From: Holophagae bacterium
Lineage (GTDB): Bacteria; Acidobacteriota; Holophagae; Acanthopleuribacterales; Acanthopleuribacteraceae
Assembly: GCA_030429565.1 (NCBI GenBank)
Contig: JAUIFE010000011.1
Coordinates: forward strand, 124,001-188,000
Direction: 5' to 3'
DNA length: 64,000 bases
The notes under the pieces are model-generated. The model worked only from the letters and a program-made list of their open reading frames with translations. It was not told the origin of the DNA and did not search any database. Both the position numbers and the translations under genes were made by a program. How positions within the stretch are numbered: the stretch's first letter is position 1; every line of letters starts with the position of its first letter. Of this stretch, positions 41,375-50,534 are shown piece by piece.

Positions 41375-43423
41375 TTAGTTCATACCGATCTTGGCACCTT
41401 TGATGACAATATCGCCGCTGCCTTTGACCTGAACCTTTTTGCCGTTAATTTCGACATTGCCGTTTTTCTTGAGCACCATCTTGGCCGAACCCACCGTGAC
41501 CGTCAGCTTGTCGGCGATATCAATGGTGCCTTTTTTGCCGCCGCTGATGCTGATGTCTTTGCCGACCGTCATGTTGACTTTGTCTTTAATATCCAAGCTG
41601 TAGTTCTTCTTGCCGCTAATGGAAATGTCTTTATCCACCGTTTCCGTCAGCGTCTTTTTGATTTCGCGGTCGGCCTTGCCTTCAATCACAATCGTTTGGT
41701 TTTTGCCGATGGTGAGGTTGTGATCCGTGCCAACCGTGGTTTCCAGCTTTTTCCCGACGGAAATGCGGTAGTTCTCGGTGACTTCCTCGCTATAGTCTTT
41801 GGTGACTTTTTCGGTGAGGTTTCCTTTGACCGTGATGATCATGTCTTTGCCGATGGTTTCATTGTGGTTAATGCCGACTTTAATGGTGCGGTTATCGCCG
41901 ATGTCCTGTGAATCGTTGCGCACCACGAGGGTGTTCATGTCGCGTTCAGCGCGAATGTCCAACAGTTCAGCGCCGTCCTTGTCGTCGAACATGATGTGGT
42001 TGTCTTTGATCGTTTTAATAATGTTTTGCCACTTTTCGGCCGGACCCAAGGGGGGCGGGTTGGCGTCGTTGTAAACACGGCCGGTAATCAGCGGTAGGTC
42101 GGGATTGCCCTCGATAAAACTGACAATCACTTCGTGACCGATGCGCGGTATCCACTGAATACCGTAATTCGGACCCGCGTAGTTGTTGGAGACGCGCACC
42201 CACATCGAAGACCGATCGTTGTTTTTTCCCTCGCGGTCCCAGTGAAACTGCAGTTTGGCGCGGCCCATGGCGTCCAGGTAGACCTTGGCACCGCCCGGCC
42301 CGGTGACCGTGGCCGTTTGGGTGCCGTACACGCGTGGCCAGGGGGTTTTGCGTTCCGGCCGGTAGGGGACGTCGCCCGGCATGGCCGTAAAGGTGTTGGT
42401 ATAGTGGCCTTGTTCGATGGTGATGTTGCAACTTACGATCAGCCACTTGGCATTAAAGGCATCGTTAAAATGGTTTTTGATGGTGACGCGATGGCCCGCT
42501 GCAAAAGAACGGTGCGTCGAACTGCCGTGCGCGCGCCGGTTGGCCGCCGCCGAGGCTTCCTTTGCCAAATCGGCATAAGTGTTGCCCTCACCGCTGTCGC
42601 GGTAGTTGCGGGTATGGTCGTAGTGCTCTAGGTTGGTGAACAAAGGCACGTTTTTGTCTTCTTTGACAACCTTGAGATCCAGTTGCGAGGTTTCGTAATT
42701 GTAGTGCTGTAGGTTGAAGCGACCGGTCCCGATGGTCTGGTGATAGGTGAAATCCATAATCGCTTCTTTTTTGCCTTGTGCCAGCTCGGCTGTCGGTTCC
42801 TCGTCGTAGTAACCCTCGGCCGTCGGCGTACAACCGGGGTGGCCGCTCATCTTGCTGCAGAACAGGGTTTTGTTCTCTTTTTGATCGAAGAAAAAGCAAA
42901 TTCCTTCCTCTTCGAGCAGCCGTGAAATGAAGGCGTAATCGCTTTCCTGATACTGCACACAGTAGTCGCGGATCGACGGCGAACCGCCCAAAGACCACTG
43001 GTTCATAATGCCGTGTTCACCCAAAATTTGTTTGGTGATGTCCTGGGCCGACATTTTTTGGTAGACACATGAACGGGTGCGCCGCGTCAGCAGCCACAGT
43101 TTGGGGCGAATCTCGACTTCGTAGATGTATTCCTTGTCCGAGCTGGGATCGTGGTGACCGAAGCGCGTTCGTCCCTGACCGAAACTGGTGATGATGCCCG
43201 AGAAGAATCGGCTTTCGGTCAGTTGTTCGCCGCACATCAACTCGATTTTGGCCTCGCTGTTTAACATGTTTTTGAAGGCCAAGCCCGGATCCGCGCTGAC
43301 GATCTTCACGCGCGTGCGGTAAAGCTCGGAAATAGCTTCCTCGACGTGCATTTCAAGAATGGCGATATCACTGCCCGGCGACCGCCAGAGTAGATCGTGT
43401 TCGTTGTTTTGCTCTGCGCCCAT
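41375..43423 (-). CDS. vgrG: Type VI secretion tip protein VgrG
   Basis: 682 residues from the ATG at 43423, where AAGGGGA lies five bases upstream; the frame runs 30 codons further without support. The first 360 residues match the gp27-like part (FFSGIITSFGQGRTRFG, YEVEIRPKLWLLTRR). An OB-fold gp5-like domain follows near residues 370-470 (HWDREGKNNDRSSMWVRVSN, IPRIGHEVIVSFIEGNPDLPL). The last 200 residues form the repetitive beta-helix needle with many G-K-D-ISIS repeats, ending in KGAKIGMN with no toxin extension. It forms the spike of the secretion machine. No core tss genes are in the window, so this is an orphan vgrG island. Confidence 0.95.
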   Translation of the reverse strand: MGAEQNNEHDLLWRSPGSDIAILEMHVEEAISELYRTRVKIVSADPGLAFKNMLNSEAKIELMCGEQLTESRFFSGIITSFGQGRTRFGHHDPSSDKEYIYEVEIRPKLWLLTRRTRSCVYQKMSAQDITKQILGEHGIMNQWSLGGSPSIRDYCVQYQESDYAFISRLLEEEGICFFFDQKENKTLFCSKMSGHPGCTPTAEGYYDEEPTAELAQGKKEAIMDFTYHQTIGTGRFNLQHYNYETSQLDLKVVKEDKNVPLFTNLEHYDHTRNYRDSGEGNTYADLAKEASAAANRRAHGSSTHRSFAAGHRVTIKNHFNDAFNAKWLIVSCNITIEQGHYTNTFTAMPGDVPYRPERKTPWPRVYGTQTATVTGPGGAKVYLDAMGRAKLQFHWDREGKNNDRSSMWVRVSNNYAGPNYGIQWIPRIGHEVIVSFIEGNPDLPLITGRVYNDANPPPLGPAEKWQNIIKTIKDNHIMFDDKDGAELLDIRAERDMNTLVVRNDSQDIGDNRTIKVGINHNETIGKDMIITVKGNLTEKVTKDYSEEVTENYRISVGKKLETTVGTDHNLTIGKNQTIVIEGKADREIKKTLTETVDKDISISGKKNYSLDIKDKVNMTVGKDISISGGKKGTIDIADKLTVTVGSAKMVLKKNGNVEINGKKVQVKGSGDIVIKGAKIGMN

Positions 43424-43540
43424 GGGTATCCCCTTCAAGCGGCATCGCCGCGCGCAATGCGGGCGAGTGAAGTGGAAAGGAAAAACACTTTCCTGTTGTT
43501 CGAACGATGGCAAGGCTTAAAAATGGTGTTGTGGACTCTC

Positions 43541-43570
43541 ATTATAGATCGCGGGTAAAGCAGGTCACAA
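43541..43570 (-). promoter_or_regulatory. Sigma-70-type promoter of the vgrG island
   Basis: On the minus strand TATAAT (43541-43546) is a perfect -10 box with TTGTGA (43565-43570) 18 bases upstream as -35. The transcript would start near 43534, about 110 bases before the VgrG start codon. A sigma-54 box (GG-N10-GC) was sought in this gap and not found. Confidence 0.55.
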
Positions 43571-43721
43571 GCCCAATCACTATTTGCGCATGTCGTCGGT
43601 TTCGGGTTCTACCTTGTAAGTGACCGGTATCCGCTTGGGGTTGCGTTTCGGGACCTTGCCCGGCGCGACCAGGGTTGTGCCGCCATCGGAACGGCTTCAT
43701 TGCCGCCCCGTTTTTGTGCGC

Positions 43722-45485
43722 TTAGGAGAGGCCGTATTTCTTCATTTTGCGGTAGAGGGTCGACGGGTTGATCCCTAACTTTGCCGCTGCTTTGCCCTTG
43801 CGGAAGTTCACGCTTTCCAAGGTGCGCAAGATGAATTCTTTTTCGTTGGCGGCCGGTGGCGGCGTGGTGGTGGTTGCCGCCGCGCGCGGCGTTTGGAATT
43901 CGCGCGGCAGGTGTTCCATGCCCAGGGTGGGTTCGCGACAGACCGCAAAACAGTATTCCAGCACATTCACCAGTTCGCGAATATTGCCCGGCCAATCGTG
44001 GGCCAGTAGTCGGTGCAACACGTCCGAGGAAATGTAGCGGACGGGTGAGCCTTCCCGTTCGCGAAAGAGCTCGATAAAGTAACGAACCAAATGAGGCACA
44101 TCGAGGATGCGCTCCCGCAACGGCGGCAAGCGGATGGGAATGACCGCCAAGCGGTAGTAGAGATCCTCGCGAAAGAGTTGCTTGCCGACCCATTCCTTGA
44201 GGTCCTTGTTGGTTGCTGCGACAATGCGCACATCGACTTCAATGCTGCGGTTTCCACCCACGCGCATTAGCTTGCGTTCCTGTAACACGCGCAACAATTT
44301 GCCTTGCAGTGCATAAGGCATTTCACCGATTTCGTCTAAAAACAGCGTGCCGCGATGGGCCTGTTCAAACCAACCGATTTTGGTTTGGTGGGCGCCGGTG
44401 AAGCTGCCCTTTTCGTGGCCGAAGAACTCACTTTCGAGCAGTTCCGCCGGAATCGCCGCGCAGTTAACCGGCAGAAAAGTGTGGCGTCGCCGTGGCCCGC
44501 GTTCGTGCAATTCGCGGGCGACCAGTTCCTTGCCGGTCCCGGATTCGCCTTGAATCAAAACCGTGGCGTTGGTCGGTGCGACCTTTTCGATGAGGGCAAA
44601 AACCTCTTTCATTTTGGCATCGCCGCTGACCATGCTGCCAAAGCGAATCGAGTCGACTTCTTCGCTCCAGGTGGTTTCGCGGCGACGCAAATCGCGAAAC
44701 AGCAGCATCCAGCCGTTTTGGCGCTGGTCGTGCACAAACGGTGAGATGGTGAGGGCGACGGGAATCGTGTGACCTTGCTCGTCGACGAAGGTCGATTGAA
44801 TGTTGGCCAGCTTGCTTTGATTGGTCACGCAGCGCCCCAGGGGGCCGGTTTCTTCGCAGAGATGGTCGCCGAGAATCGCGCGTGCTTCGCGACCAATAAC
44901 GGCTTCGCGGGCACAATCGAGGATCTTGCAGGCCCGGGCCGAGATCATTTTTAGCTTTAACTCGTGGTCGAGAATGACGACACCCTCGGGAATGTTGTCA
45001 AAAACCGCGCGCAGCAAATGGGTTTGTTGTTCGGTCGTTTCAATTTGTTTTTCTAGATCGGCGGCATAGTGAACCAGTGCCAAGGCGCGATTGATCTGAT
45101 TCTTAAGAATGAGCGGATGGCAGGGCTTGCGCAAGAAAGCATGGACGCCCAAACGGTAACAATCCGAAATAACTCGCTGCTCGGTGTTCGCGGTTAACAT
45201 GATCACCGCGGGTTTGACCGACGCCTTCTGCAGCGCCGTCAGGAACTCGATTCCGTTGTGGCGCGGCATATTGTAATCGAGGACGACCACATCGGGTCGC
45301 TCGCGGCGCAGCAGCGACAAGCCTTCAACACCGTCGCCTGCCTGAAAAATCAGTGTCTCTTTTTCCGCCAATTGATTGGCCAGCACCAGCCGCGACACGC
45401 GGTCGTCGTCGACCAGCAGGATGCGGGCCGGCCGTTTTTTCAGTATCGCGTCGGGTTGCGGAGGGACTAGGTTGGATTTGCTCAC
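43722..45485 (-). CDS. Sigma-54-dependent response regulator (REC-PAS-AAA-HTH)
   Basis: 587 residues from the GTG at 45485, eight bases after GGAG. The receiver domain (20-140) has RILLVDDDRVSR and the phospho-acceptor Asp in VVVLDYNMPR near residue 70. A PAS domain follows (160-270, VFDNIPEGVVILDHELKLKM). The AAA+ domain has Walker A GESGTGKE near residue 313, the sigma-54 contact loop GSFTGA and Walker B GTLFLDEIGEM. A Fis-type helix-turn-helix ends the protein (KGKAAAKLGINPSTLYRKM). It should activate sigma-54 promoters after phosphorylation. No cognate kinase is adjacent. It precedes the vgrG island on the same strand, but the island promoter looks sigma-70 type. Confidence 0.9.
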   Translation of the reverse strand: MSKSNLVPPQPDAILKKRPARILLVDDDRVSRLVLANQLAEKETLIFQAGDGVEGLSLLRRERPDVVVLDYNMPRHNGIEFLTALQKASVKPAVIMLTANTEQRVISDCYRLGVHAFLRKPCHPLILKNQINRALALVHYAADLEKQIETTEQQTHLLRAVFDNIPEGVVILDHELKLKMISARACKILDCAREAVIGREARAILGDHLCEETGPLGRCVTNQSKLANIQSTFVDEQGHTIPVALTISPFVHDQRQNGWMLLFRDLRRRETTWSEEVDSIRFGSMVSGDAKMKEVFALIEKVAPTNATVLIQGESGTGKELVARELHERGPRRRHTFLPVNCAAIPAELLESEFFGHEKGSFTGAHQTKIGWFEQAHRGTLFLDEIGEMPYALQGKLLRVLQERKLMRVGGNRSIEVDVRIVAATNKDLKEWVGKQLFREDLYYRLAVIPIRLPPLRERILDVPHLVRYFIELFREREGSPVRYISSDVLHRLLAHDWPGNIRELVNVLEYCFAVCREPTLGMEHLPREFQTPRAAATTTTPPPAANEKEFILRTLESVNFRKGKAAAKLGINPSTLYRKMKKYGLS

Positions 45486-45535
45486 GGATTCAGCTCCGCA
45501 TGGATTGATGGAACGCCAAACCGAGGCGCGCACCC

Positions 45536-46270
45536 TTAGGGGTTTTGGTAGGCCAGGGCCGCTAAAACCGTTTCTTCTGTGATCCAGTCGGGGTTGCCAC
45601 GCCAGATAATAACACCCTCTTTGACGAATGCCGCCGCCGGCACACTGGTCGCTTGGAAGTGTTCGCTGATGCGACCCGGATCTTTTCCAATCGAGAACTC
45701 GATTTCGTTTTCGGCAATGAATTGGATCACCGAGGTCATATCGGCCGGTTTGGTGATGCGGGTTAAGCCAATCACATTCAAGCCTTTAACATGGTACTGC
45801 GAGAACATTTTTTGAATCAGCGGCATGGCGTCCTGACAATGGGGACACCAACTCTCCCAAAAGACGAGGAGGGTCAAGGGCGACACGTCGAGGTCGGTTT
45901 TGCCCTGCAACCAATGAACCCCTTTTAGGTCGCCCGCCTTTTGGCCGACGACGCCCAAATCGCGTTTTAACTTTTGGTAGACCGGTTCTTCGGTCACCGT
46001 GGGTTGCGCCGATTCCAACGCCGCCATCCGTTCGCGCGTTTTGGCAATGTCACATTGGGTGTAGTGCTTGCGAATTTCGTCGAAGCCGGTGCGGATGGCG
46101 TCGAGTCGGTATTGTTCGGGATCAAAACCCGATTGGGCCATGCTGAGCAGCGCGGTGCGTTGTAGCAGGTTGATCAGAGCAAGTTGGGAGGTGAAGATTG
46201 GGCCGGGGGCCGGTGCGACCTGAGCCGCCGGGTCGTTGACACACAAAACAATCAATAACATCAGGGTCAC
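45536..46270 (-). CDS. TlpA-like thioredoxin-fold protein
   Basis: 244 residues from the GTG at 46270, seven bases after GGAG; upstream residues of the frame lack support. The N-terminus is a signal peptide (LMLLIVLCVNDPAAQ). After a helical part, the thioredoxin domain has LLVFWESWCPHCQDAMPL near residues 134-151, with redox cysteines in WCPHC, and the cis-Pro loop SVPAAAFVKEG. It is likely a periplasmic thiol oxidoreductase of the TlpA/ResA kind. Its gene follows the aldose epimerase by about 200 bases and leads towards the sigma-54 regulator (50-base gap). Confidence 0.85.
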   Translation of the reverse strand: MTLMLLIVLCVNDPAAQVAPAPGPIFTSQLALINLLQRTALLSMAQSGFDPEQYRLDAIRTGFDEIRKHYTQCDIAKTRERMAALESAQPTVTEEPVYQKLKRDLGVVGQKAGDLKGVHWLQGKTDLDVSPLTLLVFWESWCPHCQDAMPLIQKMFSQYHVKGLNVIGLTRITKPADMTSVIQFIAENEIEFSIGKDPGRISEHFQATSVPAAAFVKEGVIIWRGNPDWITEETVLAALAYQNP

Positions 46271-46467
46271 AGTTTTTCTCCGTTGCCGTCTTTGACCCGA
46301 TTGTGCCGTGCAAGGCCGCGCTCTGTTCCCCCGCGCGGTGGTGCTTGAATCCATCCATCAAAATGGCGCATGGGCGCCGTGGGGACGGCCGGGTCGGTGC
46401 TAAATTGGCCGCATTAAACCACATTTACCGCGTTCATGACAGCCGAAGCACCGCCAACCTCAGCCCT

Positions 46468-47247
46468 TTACAATACTTGCCAGTGAAGTTCGGCTTCCAA
46501 GCACAGAGGGGTGCCGGGTTCGACCACCCGGGTGCCTGTGTTCAGCGACTCCGGTGGTTCCGTTTGGGGCTCCACACAAAAGGCGTGCGCCAATTCGTCG
46601 TAAACCACCCAGTTATTGACATTGGCTTTCATGCGCAACCGCAAAGCACTCGGCCACTCAATTTCGACCGGTTGTTGCACATCGGTGAAGCAGTCGTCCC
46701 AGGGGCCGGGCGTGGGCGTGACCAGATCGCGGGTGATACATTGATCGGCATCGCGCGCGTACATAGAGGCGGCTTGGAAATGCAATTTGGCCGGTAGGCC
46801 GCGACTGAGCCGGCGATTAAACCAGGGATGCCAACCGGCGGCGGCCGGGAAACACTGATCGTCACTGTGAATTTCCATACGCAGGTGCAGGTGATCTTCG
46901 GCCAAGTGGAAGGCTTGCACGACGCGGCCGGCAAAGGGCCAGTCGGGGCCGAGGTCGGTTTCGAATACGGGGGCCCCGTTTTGGCGCTGCCACGAGCGAT
47001 TGTAGGTGGTGCCGTGAATGGCGTGGGGCGGCATGGTGATCGGCAGTTGATAGCTTTTTCCGCCGAAGGTGAAGCGCCCGTTGCGAACGCGTCCCGTCCA
47101 GGGTGCCATGGGGTAACAGCCCCAGTGAAAGGTGCTGGCGGTGGGGGGAACCAACAGTTCCAAACCCGCAACGCGCAGCGATGCGATACGCGCCCCTTGG
47201 TTGGGGTCAATCGCCATGCGTGCGTCACCGCATTCAATGAGATCCAT
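46468..47247 (-). CDS. Aldose 1-epimerase-like mutarotase
   Basis: 259 residues from the ATG at 47247, with GGAG five bases upstream. It has the galactose mutarotase fold signs: APWTGRVRNGRFTFGGKSYQLPI, HAIHGTTYNRSW (active His) and AAAGWHPWFNRRL (second His pattern), and a final Glu in VVEPGTPLCLEAELHW. It would interconvert alpha and beta anomers of a hexose or hexose phosphate. Aldose epimerase homologues also include D-hexose-6-phosphate epimerases, and the exact substrate is open. Confidence 0.85.
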   Translation of the reverse strand: MDLIECGDARMAIDPNQGARIASLRVAGLELLVPPTASTFHWGCYPMAPWTGRVRNGRFTFGGKSYQLPITMPPHAIHGTTYNRSWQRQNGAPVFETDLGPDWPFAGRVVQAFHLAEDHLHLRMEIHSDDQCFPAAAGWHPWFNRRLSRGLPAKLHFQAASMYARDADQCITRDLVTPTPGPWDDCFTDVQQPVEIEWPSALRLRMKANVNNWVVYDELAHAFCVEPQTEPPESLNTGTRVVEPGTPLCLEAELHWQVL

Positions 47248-47593
47248 GTTGTCTCCATAGGGTAGAGCTGGAGCAGCGAATCGAGTCGCTTCCTTATGAT
47301 TTACCAAAGAAACGGGGGCCTGCAAAACAGAATTCCCAAAAGTCGGTAAAGTAACGGCAAAAAGACAGCCCGCCCGCCACAAACTTACACCTGAGTCGCC
47401 GTCGCGTACCTGGCGCCAAACAAAATTTAACCCGCGCGTTCGCCCTGATTAGGGCGCAAGGCGGGTGCAGGTCTGTTATGAAGACGGCGTCAACGCCTAA
47501 TGGTGCCTGTGTGTACCTGGCGTCCAGTCAATAAAGCCGGTTTCACGGCTGCTTTACCCTGTGGCGTCGTCGTTTTTTTAGGTTCTCAAAAGA
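47248..47593. other. Gene-free spacer
   Basis: About 350 bases between the aldose epimerase start and the terminator of the carbonic anhydrase operon. It should contain the epimerase promoter on the minus strand. No gene is supported. Confidence 0.5.
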
Positions 47594-47626
47594 AAAAGCC
47601 GGAACACATCAACTGTTCCGGCTTTT
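47594..47626 (-). terminator. Terminator of the carbonic anhydrase operon
   Basis: AAAAGCCGGAACA (47594-47606) and TGTTCCGGCTTTT (47614-47626) are perfect complements around a seven-base loop. Read on the minus strand it ends in a T-run 29 bases after the carbonic anhydrase stop; the symmetric ends would work in both directions. Confidence 0.9.
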
Positions 47627-47654
47627 CGTTGGTGGGATCGATGGATACGGCGCT

Positions 47655-48299
47655 TTAGGCGTCCAGCAAGGAAACCTTACCGGTCGCCACGTCGTACATG
47701 GCGCCGACAACTTTGATATCACCGTTGTCTTCCATTTCTTTCAGCAATGGGCTGTCCTGGCGCAGGCGCTCAATCGTCAGTGCCACGTTGGTTTCGGCAA
47801 CGGACTGCACAAATTCGGGGTTGGCGCTGCTTTTGACGGTGCCTTCGGCGCACGCGGCGCTTACTTTTTGCACGGCAGGCTCAATGTTGGCCAGCATGGC
47901 CGTCAGGTTGCCCAGCTCGACGTTGTCACATGCGCCTTTAACGGCACCGCAGCTCGTGTGGCCCAGGATGACAATTGCTTTGGAGCCGGCCACTTTACAG
48001 GCAAATTCAAGTGAGCCGAGAATGTCGGTGTTGACAAAATTGCCTGCGACACGAGCGGTGAAAATGTCACCCACACCTTGGTCAAAAACGGTTTCTACGG
48101 GAACGCGTGAGTCGATGCAAGCAACAACGGCGGCGAATGGGTACTGACCTTCGGCCGTGAGCGCGATTTGTTTGCTGTAGTCTGGGCCGGCCGTCTGTTG
48201 GGTAACAAAACGTTTGTTGCCTTCCAGAAGCGCGTCAACCGCGCTGTCCGGTGTAAAGGATTGCTGAATCGACTGAGTGGTAACTACTTCTGTTAACAT
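47655..48299 (-). CDS. Beta-carbonic anhydrase
   Basis: 214 residues with AAGGAG before the ATG. Zinc ligands and the catalytic dyad are visible: Cys61, Asp63 and Arg65 in VACIDSRVP, and His114 and Cys117 in LGHTSCGAVKGA. The plan matches plant- and bacterial-type beta class enzymes that convert CO2 and bicarbonate. It lies nine bases behind the SulP transporter gene, a common pairing in which the transporter moves bicarbonate or sulfate and the enzyme balances it with CO2. No signal peptide, so cytoplasmic. Confidence 0.95.
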   Translation of the reverse strand: MLTEVVTTQSIQQSFTPDSAVDALLEGNKRFVTQQTAGPDYSKQIALTAEGQYPFAAVVACIDSRVPVETVFDQGVGDIFTARVAGNFVNTDILGSLEFACKVAGSKAIVILGHTSCGAVKGACDNVELGNLTAMLANIEPAVQKVSAACAEGTVKSSANPEFVQSVAETNVALTIERLRQDSPLLKEMEDNGDIKVVGAMYDVATGKVSLLDA

Positions 48300-48308
48300 G
48301 ACGTCTCC

Positions 48309-49883
48309 TTAGGCGGCCTTGGCCGGTTGTTGTGCAAGTTTGATGACTGGAGCATGTTCTCCGTCGTTCTTCAAATGAACATTGATCTTTCTTGAGTCAG
48401 CGGACTCTGAAAAATCTTCAATGATCTCGATGACATCCGGCGCGATGACCCGAACGTTGTTGAGGTTGACGATCAAGTTGGTGTCGTCAGGCAATTGCGA
48501 AAGAATCCGTTGAACAGCGGGCTTGCTGAGGAAACTCACGTGCTGGGAAAACACAATTTCCACTTTTTCCGAACCGCCTTCGTTGTGCGTGACGGTTTGA
48601 ACAGAGTAGTTGTAGTTCTTCCACAAGATGTGAATGAAACCCACGACCAAGCCCATGCCGATGCCCATCAGAAGGTCCGTAAACACAATCCCGAGAATCG
48701 TGACGATGAACGGAACAAACTGGCCCGCGCCTTGTGACCACTGAGCGCGGAACAAGGTGGGTTTGGCCAACTTGTAACCAACGACCAAGAGGACGGCCGC
48801 CAAACTGGCCAAAGGTACCTGGTTGATCAAGGCAGGGATGGTCGCAACACAGATCAACAAAAAGAAACCGTGGAAAATGGCTGACGCCTTGGTTGCCGAA
48901 CCCGACTGAATGTTGGCGCTGGAACGTACGATGACCTGGGTGACTGGCAGACCGCCGATCAGACCGGCGATGGTATTGCCGACGCCTTGCGCGACCAGTT
49001 CGCGGTTGGTCGGGGTGACCCGTTTGAGGGGATCGATTTTGTCGGTGGCTTCAACGCAAAGCAGCGTTTCCAGGCTCGCTACGACCGCGATCGTTGCGGC
49101 GGTGATGTAGGTTTGTGAATTGGACAGGTAGCTCCAGTCGGGGGCGGTGAACAACGCAATAAAACCCGAAAAACCCTCGGCTACCGGGATGGCGACCAAA
49201 TGGTCCGGGCTAACCGCCCACTCGGGTGATGCGCCGAAAAGCATTACCAAAACCGTACCCAGCACGACGGCGACAAGCGGGCCCTGCACAATTTTGGTGA
49301 AGGCGAAACGCTTGATCCACTTGGTTTCCCACAGCACCAGGGCGCCGAACGAAAGCAAACCAATAACCGTGGCATTCAAGGTGATGTTGTCAAACACACC
49401 GGTCAGGGCGCTGAGGGTCGTTTGTGAGTCGGGCTGGAAAAAACCAAGATCGCCGACCGGGTCGGAGTCATAGCCAAACAAGTGGGGGATCTGCTTAAGG
49501 ATGATCACGATGCCGATCCCGCTGAGCATGCCTTTGATGACGGAAGAGGGAAAGTAGTAGCCGATAACGCCGGCTTTAAGCAGGCCCATCGCGATTTGAA
49601 TTAAGCCCGCAATGACGACCGCGACAAGAAAACCTTGGAATGAGCCAAGGGTGGTGATGGCGGTTAAAACAATAACGGCGAGACCCGCGGCGGGGCCGCT
49701 AACGCCGATTTGAGATCCGGAAATGGCGCCGACGATGATACCGCCGACGATGCCGCTGATGATGCCGGCGAAAAGCGGAGCGCCACTTGCCAGGGCGATA
49801 CCCAAGCAGAGTGGTAATGCAACAAGAAAGACGATAAGGCTCGCAGGCAAGTCTTTTTTGAGCATTTCGAGATTGTATTTCAT
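48309..49883 (-). CDS. SulP family anion transporter
   Basis: 524 residues, 10-14 membrane helices. The start LPASLIVFLVALPLCLGIALASGAP is the SulP N-terminal motif, and SGPAAGLAVIVLTAI and GGLPVTQVIVRSSANIQSG match the transport core. The last 100 residues form a STAS domain (VSFLSKPAVQRILSQLPDDTNLIVNLNNV). The adjoining carbonic anhydrase makes bicarbonate the likely substrate, as for BicA- and DAB-type carbon uptake pairs, although sulfate cannot be excluded. It is the first gene of the pair; a small HTH regulator lies upstream on the same strand beyond a strong terminator. Confidence 0.9.
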   Translation of the reverse strand: MKYNLEMLKKDLPASLIVFLVALPLCLGIALASGAPLFAGIISGIVGGIIVGAISGSQIGVSGPAAGLAVIVLTAITTLGSFQGFLVAVVIAGLIQIAMGLLKAGVIGYYFPSSVIKGMLSGIGIVIILKQIPHLFGYDSDPVGDLGFFQPDSQTTLSALTGVFDNITLNATVIGLLSFGALVLWETKWIKRFAFTKIVQGPLVAVVLGTVLVMLFGASPEWAVSPDHLVAIPVAEGFSGFIALFTAPDWSYLSNSQTYITAATIAVVASLETLLCVEATDKIDPLKRVTPTNRELVAQGVGNTIAGLIGGLPVTQVIVRSSANIQSGSATKASAIFHGFFLLICVATIPALINQVPLASLAAVLLVVGYKLAKPTLFRAQWSQGAGQFVPFIVTILGIVFTDLLMGIGMGLVVGFIHILWKNYNYSVQTVTHNEGGSEKVEIVFSQHVSFLSKPAVQRILSQLPDDTNLIVNLNNVRVIAPDVIEIIEDFSESADSRKINVHLKNDGEHAPVIKLAQQPAKAA

Positions 49884-50191
49884 TGTGAGTCATCCAGTAC
49901 GTTCAAGATTAAGAGGTTGACGATGGTAAAAGGCTTAGTAAGCGCGGATAGGCACTCTAAGCACGCCTTGTGCGGTTTCGCAGAAGGTGTGATGCAGGAT
50001 CGTGACGTGTCCTAGCTGAAACAAAAATTAGTAACAGAACTGTCAGATAGGGATCCTCGGTGCTTTGGAGTTTAACGCGATCGCCTCGCAGAATGTTGCG
50101 GACAATTTTTAGTTCGGCTTGAGTGTGGGAATCGAGTGACTTCAAGGGTAAACGAACGTTGCGCGCATGCAGCGAGTGCTGCGCATTCGGT
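49884..50191. other. Upstream region of the SulP operon
   Basis: About 300 bases that should carry the promoter of the SulP-carbonic anhydrase pair. One minus-strand frame here overlaps the terminator at 50192 and has no ribosome site, so it is not called. Confidence 0.45.
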
Positions 50192-50234
50192 TTTTTTTTC
50201 AAGCACAAACATTGAGTTTGTGCTTGAAAAAAAA
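50192..50234 (-). terminator. Very long hairpin terminator of the HTH gene
   Basis: TTTTTTTTCAAGCACAAAC (50192-50210) is the perfect complement of GTTTGTGCTTGAAAAAAAA (50216-50234) around the loop ATTGA. This 19-base stem with T and A runs begins two bases after the regulator stop codon and can work in both directions. Confidence 0.9.
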
Positions 50235-50236
50235 TA

Positions 50237-50521
50237 TTAGGTAACCCTTACCAGTGCCTCGAGTAATTCGTGAACGGTATGCCCATTTTGAGCCGGATGC
50301 CGCAGTGGTTGTGCATCATTCAACACATAGTGATTGCGACGACCCTCCTTGGTGATTTTTATATACTCGGTACCCTCTAAATCATGGACAATACTTTGCA
50401 CCGCGCGTTCTGTAATGCCGATACCGGCGGCTATTTCGCGCGTGGTCGAGTTGGAGTCCTTCGCGATGCACAAGAGGACTTGTGCGTGATTGGTTAAAAA
50501 AGTCCATTTTTTGCTTGACAT
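50237..50521 (-). CDS. Small winged-helix (MarR/ArsR-like) regulator
   Basis: 94 residues. A DNA-binding winged helix is plain: LTNHAQVLLCIAKDSNS, then the recognition helix region TTREIAAGIGITERAVQSIV and a wing YIKITKEGRRNHYVLN. No ligand domain or metal-binding cysteines are present; the single Cys is in the first helix. Its upstream region holds two kinds of short direct repeats and probably its own operator. It may control the SulP-carbonic anhydrase pair downstream, which is separated by a terminator. Confidence 0.85.
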   Translation of the reverse strand: MSSKKWTFLTNHAQVLLCIAKDSNSTTREIAAGIGITERAVQSIVHDLEGTEYIKITKEGRRNHYVLNDAQPLRHPAQNGHTVHELLEALVRVT

Positions 50522-50534
50522 ATCTCATCTCGGT

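Noticed and set aside
43580..43690. Short minus-strand frame ending PVTYKVEPETDDMRK between VgrG and the sigma-54 regulator
   Set aside because: Composition looks protein-like, but no start codon or ribosome site lies in its 35 codons after the preceding stop. It may be a remnant of a lost gene.
43424..43721. Sigma-54 promoter before vgrG
   Set aside because: No TGGCAC-N5-TTGC pattern on the minus strand; a TATAAT box was found instead.
49957..50208. 83-residue minus-strand frame before SulP
   Set aside because: It begins inside the 19-base terminator stem and has no ribosome site.
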